Below, piece after piece: positions 10,560-22,639 of a stretch of DNA of 64,000 nt (position 1 is the stretch's first letter; each line of letters starts with the position of its first letter). The notes beneath the pieces are model-generated. The model had not been told where the DNA came from, did not search any database, and saw nothing but the letters and a program-made list of their open reading frames with translations. Source of the DNA: Pseudisothecium myosuroides (taxonomy: Eukaryota > Streptophyta > Bryopsida > Hypnales > Lembophyllaceae); NCBI GenBank assembly GCA_951799445.1, contig OX637289.1, positions 46,910,264-46,974,263 on the forward strand, written 5' to 3'. Position numbers and translations under genes: made by a program.

Positions 10560-10919
10560 GAGGTTGGCATATGAGTGAGTTGCAGATGTGTTGGATTATA
10601 ATTTTGTAGAGAGATTTGAGGATTGTATCTTATGAATGTGAATGACGTGTTGATCCAAATGTATGATATATGCGGTGTCTTACTATGTGTATTTCCAGTC
10701 AACCGAACCTTGGCAATATCAATAACTAAAGGAAATGTAGCATCAATTCAATTATGGCCATATCCATTATTTGGACAAATGTTCATTATATGGGACATTT
10801 GGAGGAGTAAAATTTAAGTCGTAGGCATGTAACTACGAAGTTTCTGTACACTTGTCTAGTCTGTAGCAGTTCTATGTCTACGGTCTTAGGTTTTTGTCTT
10901 AGCTCTGTGGTTTCAGATT
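10560..10919. repeat. Segmental duplication, right copy
   Basis: This is the counterpart of bases 80-540: TGAGTTGCAGATGTG, GATCCAAATGTATGATATAT and the single GGCCATATCCATTATTTGG unit are shared. It lies directly downstream of the SIAH-type gene and probably includes its 3' flank or UTR. Confidence 0.7.
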
Positions 10920-12739
10920 TCAACTGTTATTTATATACTTGGAACTCATCCGCCACCGCAAATTCTTTTCCGACAGGCTTGTCGAAGCTCGACATACCTC
11001 TACATCATACTCCCGGGGATGACTAACATCCACCACTGGCACCAAGAGACATTCTTTCGCACTCCATGACTTTCCCCCACTCTTCCCAATGTTGGGCGCC
11101 GAAGTCTCCATGGCATAGGCCGACAACGACCCCGCTCTTCTCTTGACTTTGAGATTGTACACATTACAGTCTCCTGAGATGGTGGTGCAGAAGAAGCGAT
11201 CTCCGTTTTCATCTTGATCCCGATGGACAAGCAACAGGACATGATTCTCCACTTCCACCATGACGAAGTCTTCCGAGGCGGACACTAGGAATTTCAGTCG
11301 CGTTCTTCGTACGCCATGCTCTTCAGCCAAATGCGAGGGCAACGCAGAGCTCGGACCTTCGTGCCAGCAAGAGGGGTGTGGACATGAGAAGGGCTTGTGC
11401 TTGCAGGTTTCGTTCTCATGCTGCTCTCGCTCGGCTCTATTGTTGTAGTGCAGCATTTGAGTGTAGCCGTAGGGGGAGTGCTTGCAGGAGACTTGCAGGG
11501 ACTCGATGATCTTCTCCACACCCAGGCAGCGGATGTGACCCGTGGGTTGGGAGCATGATGGGCAGGAACAAGTTCGACTCCACGTTGGCCCCTTGGTCAG
11601 CTTCTTGCAGCAGGTTGAACACAGCATGTGACCGTTCTCGCACTGCAAAAGTACACAATTTGAGCATTTGAAGCATTGATTTGCTACTGTTATTTGGTCT
11701 CAGGAAGCATAACGTTATTCAGTCATTAAGGCTAACTTTCTGGTTACTCTTGTTGATCTTATCACATGTACCAGCTGACCATGCAGTTAGCAGCGGACTC
11801 CTTATTCTTCTTGAATTCACTTAGAAGGCATTTAGACGTACATCATCTTTTTTATTGGACCAAAGCATTCGAACTACCTTCCAGCTTTTGAGTGACTAAG
11901 TGAGATTTTGGGGAGCAAGTGCTCCGCTTCAAAACTTGAATTTCATGCTTCAGAACTCCAAAATATTCTGACATCATATAACAGTGTTTTCTCCTCTAAA
12001 TATAAAAAAACAGGTCATTCACTTAACAAGCAGGTGACACTTGCTTCTAGTAGCTAGACGAAAAAAATACTCGCTCAGACTTTGACACGTGGACGGTCAA
12101 ATACTTAGAAAAGAAATGAAACTTGGGGGCCAAATATGCAAAATGTTATTTTAATGAAGTTTCATGAAATTGGTAAGTATAGTGAGGTTGAGTTGCTCAA
12201 ACGTTCTGAGTTGCCCAATTGCTACTGCAACTGGAGCTCAGTTGACCTTCATATCTATACCAATCCTCAAGATTTTAGAGCTGAAGATTCCAATTGACCA
12301 CCTCGAAACCCTCCTGAACTATTGGGAGTCCTTATTTTGCAACCCTCTTTGCACTTAAGATTACTACACATTTCCGTGCAATTACAAAAGGACATACAGT
12401 AAGCATTCTAAAGATTGTGCGCTTTTTGAGCTCGAAATCTTCATATTGGGTATCTATCGTCAACCTAGAGTGCAATTGGACCCAACTGATTCTTCCCCAC
12501 AATAATTTCACAAAGAAGCGCAGTTTTCACAGAATAGAGCACTCACATCTCACATCTTTCATTCTCTGAAATCCGCCATTATTTTACCAATTATGACCAT
12601 GTTTCCAGAAATTCCCGGTAGCAGAAAAGGATGCAGGCCATTGTACCTGAGACACGGGCGTAGAGAGCGGCTCTGTGCAAATTGGGCATTCCAGATTCTC
12701 AACATCTAGAGAATACCTCAAACCCCAACTCATTTCCAT
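10920..12739 (-). CDS. SIAH/SINA-type RING E3 ubiquitin ligase
   Basis: The product is predicted to attach ubiquitin to target proteins, with RING recruiting E2 and the SINA domain binding substrates. Exon 1 is 12739-12647 and exon 2 is 11642-10920, joined in phase 0 by a GTACAA donor and TTTTGCAG acceptor (271 residues; the family is about 250-330). The start is the first ATG after an in-frame TAG. Residues about 18-60 form a C3HC4 RING (ECPICTEPLS, CENGHMLCSTCCKKL, CPSC) split by the intron after the first Cys pair and Gln31. A SIAH-type zinc finger follows (CKHSPYGYTQ, ENETCKHKP, CPHPSCWHEG, LPSHLAEEHG), then a beta-sandwich domain to the stop. In the first zinc module the second Cys is Tyr (SPYGY where the local paralogue has SPLGC), which may weaken that zinc site. 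The paralogues at 575-755 and 14730-15440 are broken, so this is the likely functional copy. Confidence 0.85.
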
Positions 12740-13684
12740 TCTCAGCTAGGCCTCGATTTTAGATATTTCGAAGACGTCAAAGGCAACGCCGGAGAAACAC
12801 TGCAGCTCCTCTTTGCTTCAAAATACAAGATGGTGCGGCAATATATTGGCGGTTCGATCAATCTCTGCTTCCCTCCCTCTCCAGAATTGAGACTCGTAAT
12901 TGCTACGATGAGCGAGGGACCTGATCAATAATTATACAGGCGAGGCAGGAACATCTCTCCATCTAAAGAACCCAAAATCTTTAAAAGCTCCGAGATCTAC
13001 TTCAATTCAAAGCTCCAAGATGTACCTTGGAAACTGAAAAAACGATCTGCAAACGTGCACTCATTAAGTGGGATCCGTGACTTGTTTGTTGCTGAGAGTC
13101 TTCAGTTGATATATGTGTATCACATTACCGACACCTTTTGTCTGCTCACTCGGAGTTTCGGTGAATTGTCTGCGCTCCAGTTCTTGGCTGGAAGCAGCAC
13201 AGCATCGCAATAATCGTACCGACTAAGATTTAGCCGACATATCTACCTATTATTGATCCATCTCTTATATATAATTGCAAACTACGTTACGATGAATTCT
13301 TGGCCAAGTTCAACTTCTGCCAAGGATACTTGAAAGCAACAAACAAGATAATGAAAAAAAAATCTACAAAATCACAAAGCCGGCCCCATTTTCCACATTC
13401 AGGAAAATTAACAATGAAAAAAAAAAAAAGTCAACGAATGAGGGATTTCAACCAATAAAATTTTCACTCTTGAGGCCAACTTCCGGGTAAAAATTGAAAA
13501 ATCCGAGCCACCTTCTAGAAGTTAGGAAATTGTCCGAATTTTCTAAAGAACTCCCCGGACTGTGGTAGGACTTTTTCCTTTTTCAACTGTCTTTACCCTT
13601 TAACGTCTGAATATATCTTCTTTTGGGAGTTTTGCACATTTTTGCTTATATCTTCATGTACATATGTATTATTTTTGTCGATTG
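12740..13684. other. SIAH gene upstream region
   Basis: This moderately GC-balanced DNA immediately upstream of the SIAH-type gene should contain its promoter and 5' UTR. I see no confident TATA box or other element and no gene. An A13 run occurs near 13417. Confidence 0.4.
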
Positions 13685-13830
13685 CATAAATTGGTCATAA
13701 AGAAAGGTCATCTTTTAAAGATTCAAAAATGGCCTTGGATGAATGAGAAGATATTTGGAAGAAACATTGGCTTGAAGCATTCTGTTCATCATCCAATATA
13801 AGAATATCGAACCGATTCTGGATTAACCTT
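13685..13830. repeat. Dispersed repeat shared with a histidine kinase intron
   Basis: The run from AAATTGGTCATAAAGAAAGGT through GAATGAGAAGATATTTG to TCTGTTCATCATCCA is a diverged copy of 50010-50120, which lies in an intron of the histidine kinase gene. Element type unknown. Confidence 0.55.
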
Positions 13831-14315
13831 CCTAGGGGTGGAAACTAAGTGTTGAATAAAAGAGCATAATCAAATATATATCATACAAGTCATATCCTCC
13901 TTTAGCGTGATGGTGTCCATTGAAACCCTTGATTAAGGTCCTCTTTACACTCAAATTGAGAAGCCTTGAAGAAATCTTGTGAAGGTCCTTGGCTTGTCTT
14001 TGAGAGTCCGGCTATTGGAGGTCATGGCCTTTGGAAGTAGTATAAAGTAAAAAGACACAAAGATGTCCAATGTGTTGTTTTAGTATATTTTCTAAACTAG
14101 GGTATTTCATAATGTGAGTTCATAGCGTGTGATTTTAACATCCAGTTGATGGAAACTCGCTACATAGGCACTTTTCCAAACCCCAGTCCGGAAGCTTAAA
14201 TCTCGGTACTGCTCACAAGTTTTTAGAGCTTCACTTGCGTGAATGTCAACATTATGGACCACTGCACATAACAAATTTGATGCTTCATGCTGTTCCTTTG
14301 TTAAATGTGGATGTT

Positions 14316-14513
14316 CATTAGAGAAAAAATCAGCCCTCCGGAGGGCTGCTCCGCAGTGACATGCCAAGCTATTAAAATGCTTGGCCTGTCACTGCAGAAC
14401 TGGCCCTCGGTGAGCAATCAGCTTGGATGACTACTCACCGAAACGGTCAGAAATCGGATTATTTTTTATTATTTTTTATTATTATTTTTTTTTTTAATAT
14501 TTTTTTAAAACTA

Positions 14514-14558
<45 letters not shown>

Positions 14559-14712
14559 ACTTGTATATTTCGTTTCATGCGCCACTGTCGCAGCAGAAAG
14601 TGCTGCGCGGAAATAGGGGAAAAACTGATTTTTTTGCAAAAAAAAAGTCAATTTCAGGGTCCTCCGGAGGGCTGTGGAGCAGCCTTCCAGAGGGCCCAGA
14701 TTTTCTCTAATG
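14316..14712. mobile_element. CATTAGAG-type MITE with internal poly(A)
   Basis: The left end CATTAGAGAAAAAATCAGCC and the reverse complement of the right end CATTAGAGAAAATCTGGGCC pair, and the match continues into CCTCCGGAGGGCTGCTCC. The interior holds T-rich sequence and an uninterrupted run of 41 A at 14515-14555. It ends 17 bp before the exon of the adjacent SIAH-type copy. Ends resemble the nested element at 4728-4993. Confidence 0.7.
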
Positions 14713-14729
14713 TTTTGTGGGTCATGCAG

Positions 14730-15440
14730 TGAGAGAATGGTCACTGGACTTGTTCTTCTTGTTGTCGGAAGCTCACCCAACAACGATGCCCATCGTGCAC
14801 CCAGCCCACAGGTTGTATCCGATGCACGATGGTGGAGAAGATCATCGAGTCCCTGCAAGTCTTCTGCAAGCACTCTCCCCTTGGCTGCAAGGAAATGCTG
14901 CAATACAACAAGAGAGCCGAGCGAGAGGAGCACGAGACGGAAACGTGCAAGCATAAGCCCCTCCTGTGTCCACATCCACATTGTAAGCATGAAGGTCCTT
15001 GGTCTGAATTACCCTCCCATTTGGTGTGCGATCATGGGGTGAAGACCTTGCAACTGGGCTTCAGTAGACGCACGACATTCAAGATGACACCCTCCAATTA
15101 CTTGATGATGGTGAAACTTAATGGTGATGGGATGATGCTTGTTCATCGGGAGGATCAAGAGTTTACAGATGAATTCTTCTGCACCACCATCTCCGGAGCA
15201 TCCCAAGTGTACAGACTCCAAATGCAGCGCACCAGTGGCCCAGGCAGGCAATCCGTCTACACCATCGAGACCTCGGCTCCCAACATTCATACGGTGATGG
15301 AAAAGTCTTGCTATCCAAAAGAATGTCTCCTTGTTCCTGCTGATAATATCAATCATTTGAGGGATTATGATGTGATTATTAGAGTCATTTCTCCTCCTGT
15401 GCATAATATTATAATAATGGCCCTAAGATTTATAACATGA
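14730..15440 (+). pseudogene. SIAH/SINA E3 ligase copy lacking RING N-half
   Basis: This corresponds to exon 2 of the gene at 10920-12739. A splice acceptor GTCATGCAG is retained, but the first codon, which should be the RING Cys (TGC in the paralogue), is TGA at 14730-14732. After it the frame is intact to the stop at 15440: ENGHWTCSSCCRKLTQQRC, CPSCTQPTGC, then the SIAH zinc finger with both first-module cysteines (CKHSPLGCKEML) and the SINA domain. Exon 1 with the first RING cysteines is not found upstream; the MITE 14316-14712 occupies that place. Translation from Met at 14829 would give a RING-less 203-residue SINA protein. I favour a pseudogene, but a truncated dominant-negative product is possible. 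Confidence 0.75.
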
Positions 15441-17967
15441 GGGGCTCGAGGAGGTCATGTCCCTCACTGTCAGGTTAGATTGGACCATTCCGAAATCAAT
15501 CTCTACTTTTCAAGAGATAAAAGTAGTCTTTCTCCTCCAAAAGTTTTCAATTTCAATTTCAAACATGGATGAAGTCACCAAATTTGAATGCAAAAAGTGC
15601 ATGAATGTAGTAGAAAAGTATTTTTTGGTCCAATATAAAAGATTGGATGAATGAAGAAATATAGTGCTTCACCAAATTTGAAGTGATTGCCATCCCAACA
15701 CTTTCTACAAAAATAGAAAAAAAAAGCCTTGACATCAACCTGCCAGCTATCAATCTATGATTGTAATCCGTTTATAGATGATTAGAGGAGGTCAAGAGGT
15801 GAATTAGTTGTTGCTGTTTGAGATTGAAAATTTAACAAGCTAGTGAATTGGAGAAGATGCACTCGCATCATGCAATCTAGAAGGATGTGATCTACTAGTA
15901 TCTATGGTGAAGGAGCATTGGCACCTTCACAAATGCTTTTCTTTATTAGTTATTTTTTCTTTATCAATGAATTAAATTTTTCTTGCATGAACCTCACCTA
16001 TAGACACCCTAATATCATCTCTAAATAAAGTTATGCTATTTGTATTCATATGTAATTTTTTAGCAAAGTAGTTTCCAAGTTGATATTAACAGTTATACAA
16101 TACACAATACAGTTGATATTGATATTTGATGCCCTCAAAAAAGATGCCTATACTATTTTGTCACACTATAGTCCATAATCAATTTATCGGTATATTTTTC
16201 ACATGCCATACTCAAATATAATTCCAAATTTAATTCTTTCTATCGCTTGTCAAGGATAAAGTAATCATGACTAATTACTTAAAGTGGTTGGGATTATTTT
16301 TCTGTCTTTTTCTTCAAAGCCAAAATAGTCACTAAGATTAAGAACATTGCAACCATGTCACTCCACGAATAATCTTGATAATTCTACAAAATATGTGTCT
16401 TATATACAAAAGATATACAACTTAAACAAGTTTAGACATAAGCCATTGTGAGCCTTTTTTTATTCAAGAGTGAGGTTTCTTTCATCTTGCATTCAATATT
16501 GCATAAGGACAATTTCATTTATTTATTTTGTAAATCAAATCACTTTTCTTCTCTAAGTCATAAAATTTTCAAAATTATTTTCTAAAGATTGAAACCAATG
16601 TGAATATTTTAAGAAAAAGTGAAGGGAATTCACATCAAATAACAATGTAATACATTATTAAATTAAATAATCTAAAAATATCACCACATATATAAATTAT
16701 AGTAGAGAACATTATAAACCAAATTTCCACTTCTTTCTATATTTATAAATTTGGACGTAGGCTCTCAATCTATAATATTGCAATCTATAATTGAGAACAT
16801 ACTTTGTAGGAATTTTTGGAGTTTGGGAGTTGAATAGAAACTTGACTTAGAAAGCTTTATTTTGTCAATTTTGTTCAAGAATAAAACAAATCATAGATTT
16901 TGAATGTCAAAATTCAGTTTCAAGAACAAAAAGTCAAAAAAAGCTAAAGTGCACTACCATTACACAAAAAACAATATTTTGTATTATTTATTTAATTAAA
17001 AAATTTACTAATATGACTTGAACACAATTCACATACCCAGATATAGTCATACATTATTTTATATGAACAACAATTAGATGAAAGTTATTCATTTATTAGT
17101 ATAAATGAGAATTGTTTGACCATTTGTAAGCCATTTTTTTGCTCTTGCAATCTTATAAGGTTAAACCATCCTTGTTTTAGCTAGTGTAAGCAACACAAAA
17201 ATTAGAGAACAAGATGTAGAATAGTGTACAAGAATAGCTCTTCCAAAGCACATTGCACTAAATTGAGAGCTAAACAAGATACAAGATAAGGCAATACTAA
17301 AAAATTACTCCAAAACTACTGTGGACAAGACTAAGTAGTCCCTCGTCTTGCCTCTTACTTATACTAGTGGTTGGAGTCCTTGGAGACAACTATGGAAGCT
17401 TTTGGAGGTCTTTGTATGTATGCTTTGATAAGAAATCCAAGAGCAAAATCTTGCAAAATAGAATTTGAATGTAGTCTTAATAAATTGTTATAGACACCAT
17501 AAATATAAGACAAATAAATATTCTTCAAGATAACATCGGATCGACGGATCTTAGATTTCAAGAAAGAGTACAAGAGCATAGCTGAAGCAAGAAGCTAGAA
17601 GTGCAAAAGATATATTGTCAAAACTAAGGATCATCTTAACTTTGACATCCTTATATATTAATATCTATCTTTTATTTATAGTTCCTTTCTTAGAAAACTA
17701 TACTTTCAGAGAACTACTAATTTCAAAAAAACTACTACTACTAGAAAATTTCTAAAGTAGTAGGTATAACAAGTATGGTAATAAGATAAAATGTAGTGCA
17801 AGAATTTGATCTTACGTAGGAATCCAATTACTACAAGAGAGTACCTTAACACGTGAAAAAGAATCCTGAGTGCCTTCTTCTAAGCTCAATTTGAAGAAGT
17901 GAGCCCCTTTAGCCAATGAAATATTGTCTAAGTCACATCAAATATTGTATCAAAGCTATGATTTCAC
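15441..17967. other. AT-rich gene-free stretch
   Basis: Mostly AT-rich DNA with no protein motif. A CTACTACTACTAGAAAATT sequence near 17726 resembles a CACTA-type end, but its partner is not visible. Confidence 0.4.
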
Positions 17968-17971
17968 TTAA

Positions 17972-18400
17972 TCCCTAAAGGACTTAACCCCCTCAGGGGA
18001 CACTTAAGATTTTGGGCAAGCTCATGCGACCTGAAATTTTGACTTGATTTTTTGAATTTTTTTTTGAAGATAGGAATTATATTAGCTTTCTAAAAATATA
18101 ATTTTTTTTCAATCAATGCCCACGAGCAAAAGTTATGCCACTCGAAGTCAAAAAAGCAATTCACCGGGCAGAAAAAAAAAAAACTTTAAAAATTGAATTT
18201 TAATTTTGATTTTAATTTTTTTTTCTCGAAGATCATGTTTTTGTCTACATTTGAAGCTTTGATTCATTCTATTTGGACTCAGAATGAGAAAGTTATAGAG
18301 AATCTTGTTTTTTGGGCAATCTAAGCATCTTCTTCAAAAACCAACTTATTGAATTCATTTTTGAATGCAATTTTCAAATTTTTCCAAATACTAGGAGCTC
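17972..18400. mobile_element. Truncated family B (TTAA-type) element
   Basis: TTAA at 17968-17971 is followed by TCCCTAAAGGACTTAACCCC and an interior matching the left half of family B (CTGAAATTTTGACTTGATTT, GCAATCTAAGCATCTTCTTC). The right end cannot be found, so this is a truncated, diverged copy of the elements at 59118-60049 and 60292-61215. Confidence 0.55.
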
Positions 18401-18560
18401 CATGGCATAGTCGGTTTGTCAAGATTCCCTTCCAATCAAAAGATTTTTGGTCCACTAAATATTAAAGAAAAGTAATAACAATCAAGCTTTCCTATGAAAG
18501 TGCAAAATAAAAATATGAGTGTGCACTTAGGGTTTGGGACCCGCTTAGAGGTCACCTTAA

Positions 18561-19194
18561 CCCCTAAATGCCCAAGGCCTTTTTTGAGCCTCTAGGAATT
18601 TGCTCTAAATTGAACAAAAAGCCAACATTTTGATAAGGTGTATCAATTTTTTTTAAATTGTAACCATACAAAATTAAACTAGACATGTTAGAGATCACAA
18701 AGGGGAAAAAAATATATATCACTTATGAATTAAAAGATTATAATGTTTGAATATGAGGGTGTTAAAACAAAGAAATTCTTTCAATCCTCTTTTCACATAT
18801 CAAATCTAAAAAGTTGGTCACCAAAAAAATATGAGGTCAAAGGGCCTAACATGCATAACCCCAATCAATTTATGGCTTCTCAAAATCTACTTTACAATTT
18901 TTTTAAATGAATTTCTAGTGTGATTTTTTCTTCAAGATCTAGTGTATTTGAAGCTCATTTCCAAGAGCTCTCAACACTACGGAAAGTCAAGATTACACTA
19001 GGTACCCTTGCACAAAATTTTGAATAGAAAAATCATAATCAATCATTTTCAAAATTGGATTTTTGATACTAAAACTAGACTTCAAAAAGAATTTTACAAA
19101 AATATAAACTATTTAAAATAGCAAGTTTGAATAGATTTTATTTAGCTTCAAAGTATTGTCGACACCAGAATGTGGTGCCTCGGGCATTTAGGGG
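18561..19194. mobile_element. Family A TTAA-flanked TIR element, complete
   Basis: The element starts CCCCTAAATGCCCAAGGCC, ends with the inverse (GGCATTTAGGGG), and is flanked by TTAA at 18557-18560 and 19195-19198. A second copy at 58768-61434 shares the interior (TCTAAATTGAACAAAAAGCC, CAAGATCTAGTGTATTTG) and carries insertions at two places where this copy is uninterrupted. TTAA duplication with CCC-starting inverted repeats is the hallmark of piggyBac-type transposition. The element is 634 bp and non-coding, so non-autonomous. Confidence 0.75.
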
Positions 19195-20178
19195 TTAAGA
19201 GTTTCCGATTTGTTTGAATTGTAGAAGTTAGTTTTCCGGAAAGCCAACCGATTTAACCAATGTTGGAGATTTATTTTTTTAGATTACCTCACTTGCAATG
19301 AAATTTCACTAAAAATATGAATGGAATGTTTATTCATAATAATGCGTTGTGACAAGTTTCAATGCATTCTAAGACCGACAAGTACCCAAACAAACAACTT
19401 CAACCATTTTTAGCAAAATTTAAATGAATTTGACGTATTGACCGGAGCCACTAGAGTATGCAACATCCAAAAGAAGTTAAAGTGGAGTCTTTTCATACTC
19501 CAATAAACCTTTTGAATACTCTGAAATACCCAAAATTCTTGAAAAATGTAAATTCTTTCATCTTAGGATCTTATAGTTCTTTATTTTGGCGATTCACGAC
19601 TTTAATGAGTCTAAATGACACAAAAAGGTGGATGGAATTCTAGAAGATATATTTGGGCCTTTTGAAGCCAATGGCGCAATCCATTTGGCATTTGGAAATT
19701 TTCTCCAAGAGTTAGAAATTAATCCAATAATAAATTTGACTTTTTCTTAATAATTAGAGGTTAAAGACTAAAAATCTTATGATTGAATAAGGGAATGCCT
19801 TTGGACAATGTATAAAAGGCCACTCCTCTCCTCAAACCACCCCCATTTTCTAATATTGAAACTTTGTCTACGTAGTGTTTTTTTGGTCAATTTAACTAGT
19901 TTGTCCATATTGTGGTTTCGGAGCACTTTTTGCTCATCTTTGGAGTGGTTTTGGTGCACTCTTGAAGGGTGTGGGGCCCTTCAACCTTGGCACGTTACAC
20001 TAGCTCTTTGAAGTAGGAATTCTCATTTTGGGAGAATTCCCCTTAGAGCCTTGACCTGCAGCACTAAGATCCATGTAAAAATCTTCTTTTCTATGTTACA
20101 TTTTTTTATGTTTAGTTGCTAACCAACAACAGGGCTCTAACCCATATAAAATTAAATATCAACTAAAATGTCTTAAAC
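19195..20178. other. Intergenic DNA, no gene seen
   Basis: A TATAAAAG at about 19811 precedes a short frame (19808-20011) with no recognisable motif. No gene supported. Confidence 0.4.
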
Positions 20179-20182
20179 TTAA

Positions 20183-20523
20183 GGCCGCTTTATACCTAGA
20201 GGCCAAACCAATTTGTTGTGTAAGAAGCCTAAAATCTTCACTTACAATTAAACAAAAGGCTAAAAGTGGTCCAAATCCTTTTACACCTTGAGGTTGGGCC
20301 AATTTGGTGGAATGAATTCAAAAAAGACATGGTCTGATATGGCCTAAGCTTAATGAATTGGATGCATTATAAATGAGAGGCTAATTCTTGGCCTTACAGC
20401 TATTGTTAGATTTCAATTAATTTTTTTTAAATATTATTTTTTTCAACAAATCAAATCCATTGGATTAATTTTTTGCAATTGACTACAAGAAAATTGGCTT
20501 GGCCTTTAGGTGTAAAGCAGACT
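20183..20523. mobile_element. TTAA-bounded inverted-repeat element
   Basis: The left arm GGCCGCTTTATACCTAGAGG and the right arm (reverse complement AGTCTGCTTTACACCTAAAG) pair through GGCCAA-CCAATTT over about 35 bp, and both outer edges abut TTAA (20179-20182, 20524-20527). The core CCTAAAGGCC recalls families A and B, so it may be a distant relative. Confidence 0.5.
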
Positions 20524-20652
20524 TTAACTCAACAATGTGGCTATAGCATCAATAAAAGTGTAGACAAAAAATTTGGATGAAAATCATTCATTCTTTAAGC
20601 TTGGTTGACCATCTAAAGGTTACAAAACATCCTTGTTGTCCATTCAGAGTTA

Positions 20653-20690
20653 TTAACCCCTAAAGGTCCACGCATCCAAAAACTAAATGC
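20653..20690. mobile_element. Solo family B end
   Basis: TTAACCCCTAAAGGTCC is the terminal motif of family B, but the following DNA does not match the family interior and no partner end was found. Probably a truncated element. Confidence 0.45.
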
Positions 20691-20885
20691 GCCTTGGTCA
20701 ATTTTGATTGTAACTTTCAATATAACCATTTTGGGTATTTGATTTAAATTTAAAAAATAAATCTTGATGAGATCTCTTTCTACTTCATCTTGAAATTTTA
20801 AAAACATCCAAAAATTGAAAGAATTATTGCAATTGCAAGCTCCATATGTTAGAATTCAAATGATATAGTATATTGTGTTTTTCAT

Positions 20886-20930
20886 GCATATATATACACA
20901 CACACGCACATACACACACATATATACATA
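20886..20930. repeat. AT/AC microsatellite
   Basis: An imperfect run of TA and CA dinucleotides (TATATACACACACACGCACA) with no other feature. Confidence 0.8.
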
Positions 20931-21754
20931 CATAAAAAATTGAAATTTCAAAATTAAGTTTTTCATTTTAATCTTCATTTATGGTTAAAATTCTATATTA
21001 TTTTTATATATATTGTAATTGATATAATTTTATTTCCATCTTTAATAAAAATCACAATAATTTGGATTTTTCCATCAAATGTTTTGAAAAATATAAATAT
21101 AAATTGAAAATTCATTTTATCAATAGCAAAAAATATGAAAATTTTATACATCAATTAAATAAAAGGATAAATTTGGTTTGATAGCTGAATTTGACTTCAA
21201 GGTCTTTATTGTGATTGTTTTGGGTGTGAAACATAAAATAACCAATTAAAAAAATTTCACACTAATGTCCATTGCTGCTTGTACCTCTTTGGAAAATTTC
21301 AAATAATTTGGATTGTTTTTACTAGCTTTACTTATTTGTTTTCAATTTTTGCAACAAAATGATAATAATTACAATTTTCAAGAAACAAATTAAAATTTCT
21401 TGTAGTGATAAATAATTTATAGTTTCAAGCAATAAAAATATAAGATTGATATTTGAACACAATCTAATTAGCTACATTCAACTCAAATATGATGTTCGAC
21501 CAATTGAGGCAATAGATCTTTTCTTTAGAGGATTAAAGTTGTATTTAGGATTGTCCAAATGTCAATTCCAATCAAGGATTTACGACAATGTCGAATATAA
21601 ATTCCAATGCTTTGAATTTCTATTGTAGTCGGTATTGGAGCCACATTACTACCATGAAGAAAAGATAAAATATTATTAATAGTTGCATGTGCTTTTACAT
21701 TACTTTAGGCGTCAAATAAAGTAGTGTATTCTAAAAGTGCCTATGCTCTAAAAG

Positions 21755-21955
21755 CAATCATGACATAGGGGAACATTTTGCTTTCTTCAATGTATTAATA
21801 GTGTACATTTCAAGAGGAGGTCACTTTTAATGACCACTACATTTCAACTTCAAAAATTTGTAACTAATTCCATAAAGGTCCAAAAATTATGAAATGACTT
21901 GGGTTAGATGCCAATTCCATTTTTTTTCCAGGAAAATTTACTGAAATTTGTTTCA
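21755..21955. repeat. Dispersed repeat, pair with 44880-45075
   Basis: ATCATGACATAGGGG, CAAGAGGAGGTCACTTTTA and AAGGTCCAAAAATTATGAAA recur with few changes, in the same orientation, at about 44885-45075. Non-coding, probably a transposon fragment. Confidence 0.65.
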
Positions 21956-22639
21956 AAGAGTTTAGTCTCCTCGAAGGAGCCATCAGCTCCTACATGGTCG
22001 CTTAAGGACTAGACTACCTTATGCATGACTACTCACCACTTGACAATTTCTAGCCAATCTCAAACCAACCAATGAATTTATAGGGAATATTTGACAAAAT
22101 ATGCTTACTTATCAGTGGATGAAATTGCTAATATGCTACCAAATCTTGGGATGGCATTGCTCAATTTGGATGAATGTACATCATTTTGGATGAGTAAATT
22201 AAATTTCATCCATAGATTGCAAGTTTCATCCATTTCCATGGATGTCAATAGCTTCATCCTTCCAGTGATGATCGCTTTTTGCACTCCCTATAATAAAATT
22301 GAAAAAACAACCCTGAACCAAGTCCTCCAAGTTAGGAATTTCCCTGCATCTTCTAAATTGCAGACAACCAATTGTACGGTTCATACAACATAGGCTTCCA
22401 ATTGGCATGGTGGCCACAAGCTTTGAATTAAAGTAGGTATCCCAAAACCACCACTAATTGTTACTGTGCCTAATTACTACTATTAGACTATTCATATTCT
22501 TATATGTTCTTATTGGCAAGGGAAAGGAGGTTCCAACACACTAAAGAACGCTACATTTGGATACTGTATGCAAAAGTTATGAAGGAACAAAGTTTGATTC
22601 TAAAAGCGTTCTTTCACAGAGCTACATATCTGATTTTGG

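Noticed and set aside
14511..14990. 159-residue minus frame
   Set aside because: It is antisense to the SIAH exon and ends in a poly-Phe stretch made by the poly(A) run.
22091..22393. Plus-strand 100-residue frame upstream of the NLR locus
   Set aside because: AT-rich composition and no recognisable motif; overlapped by other frames.
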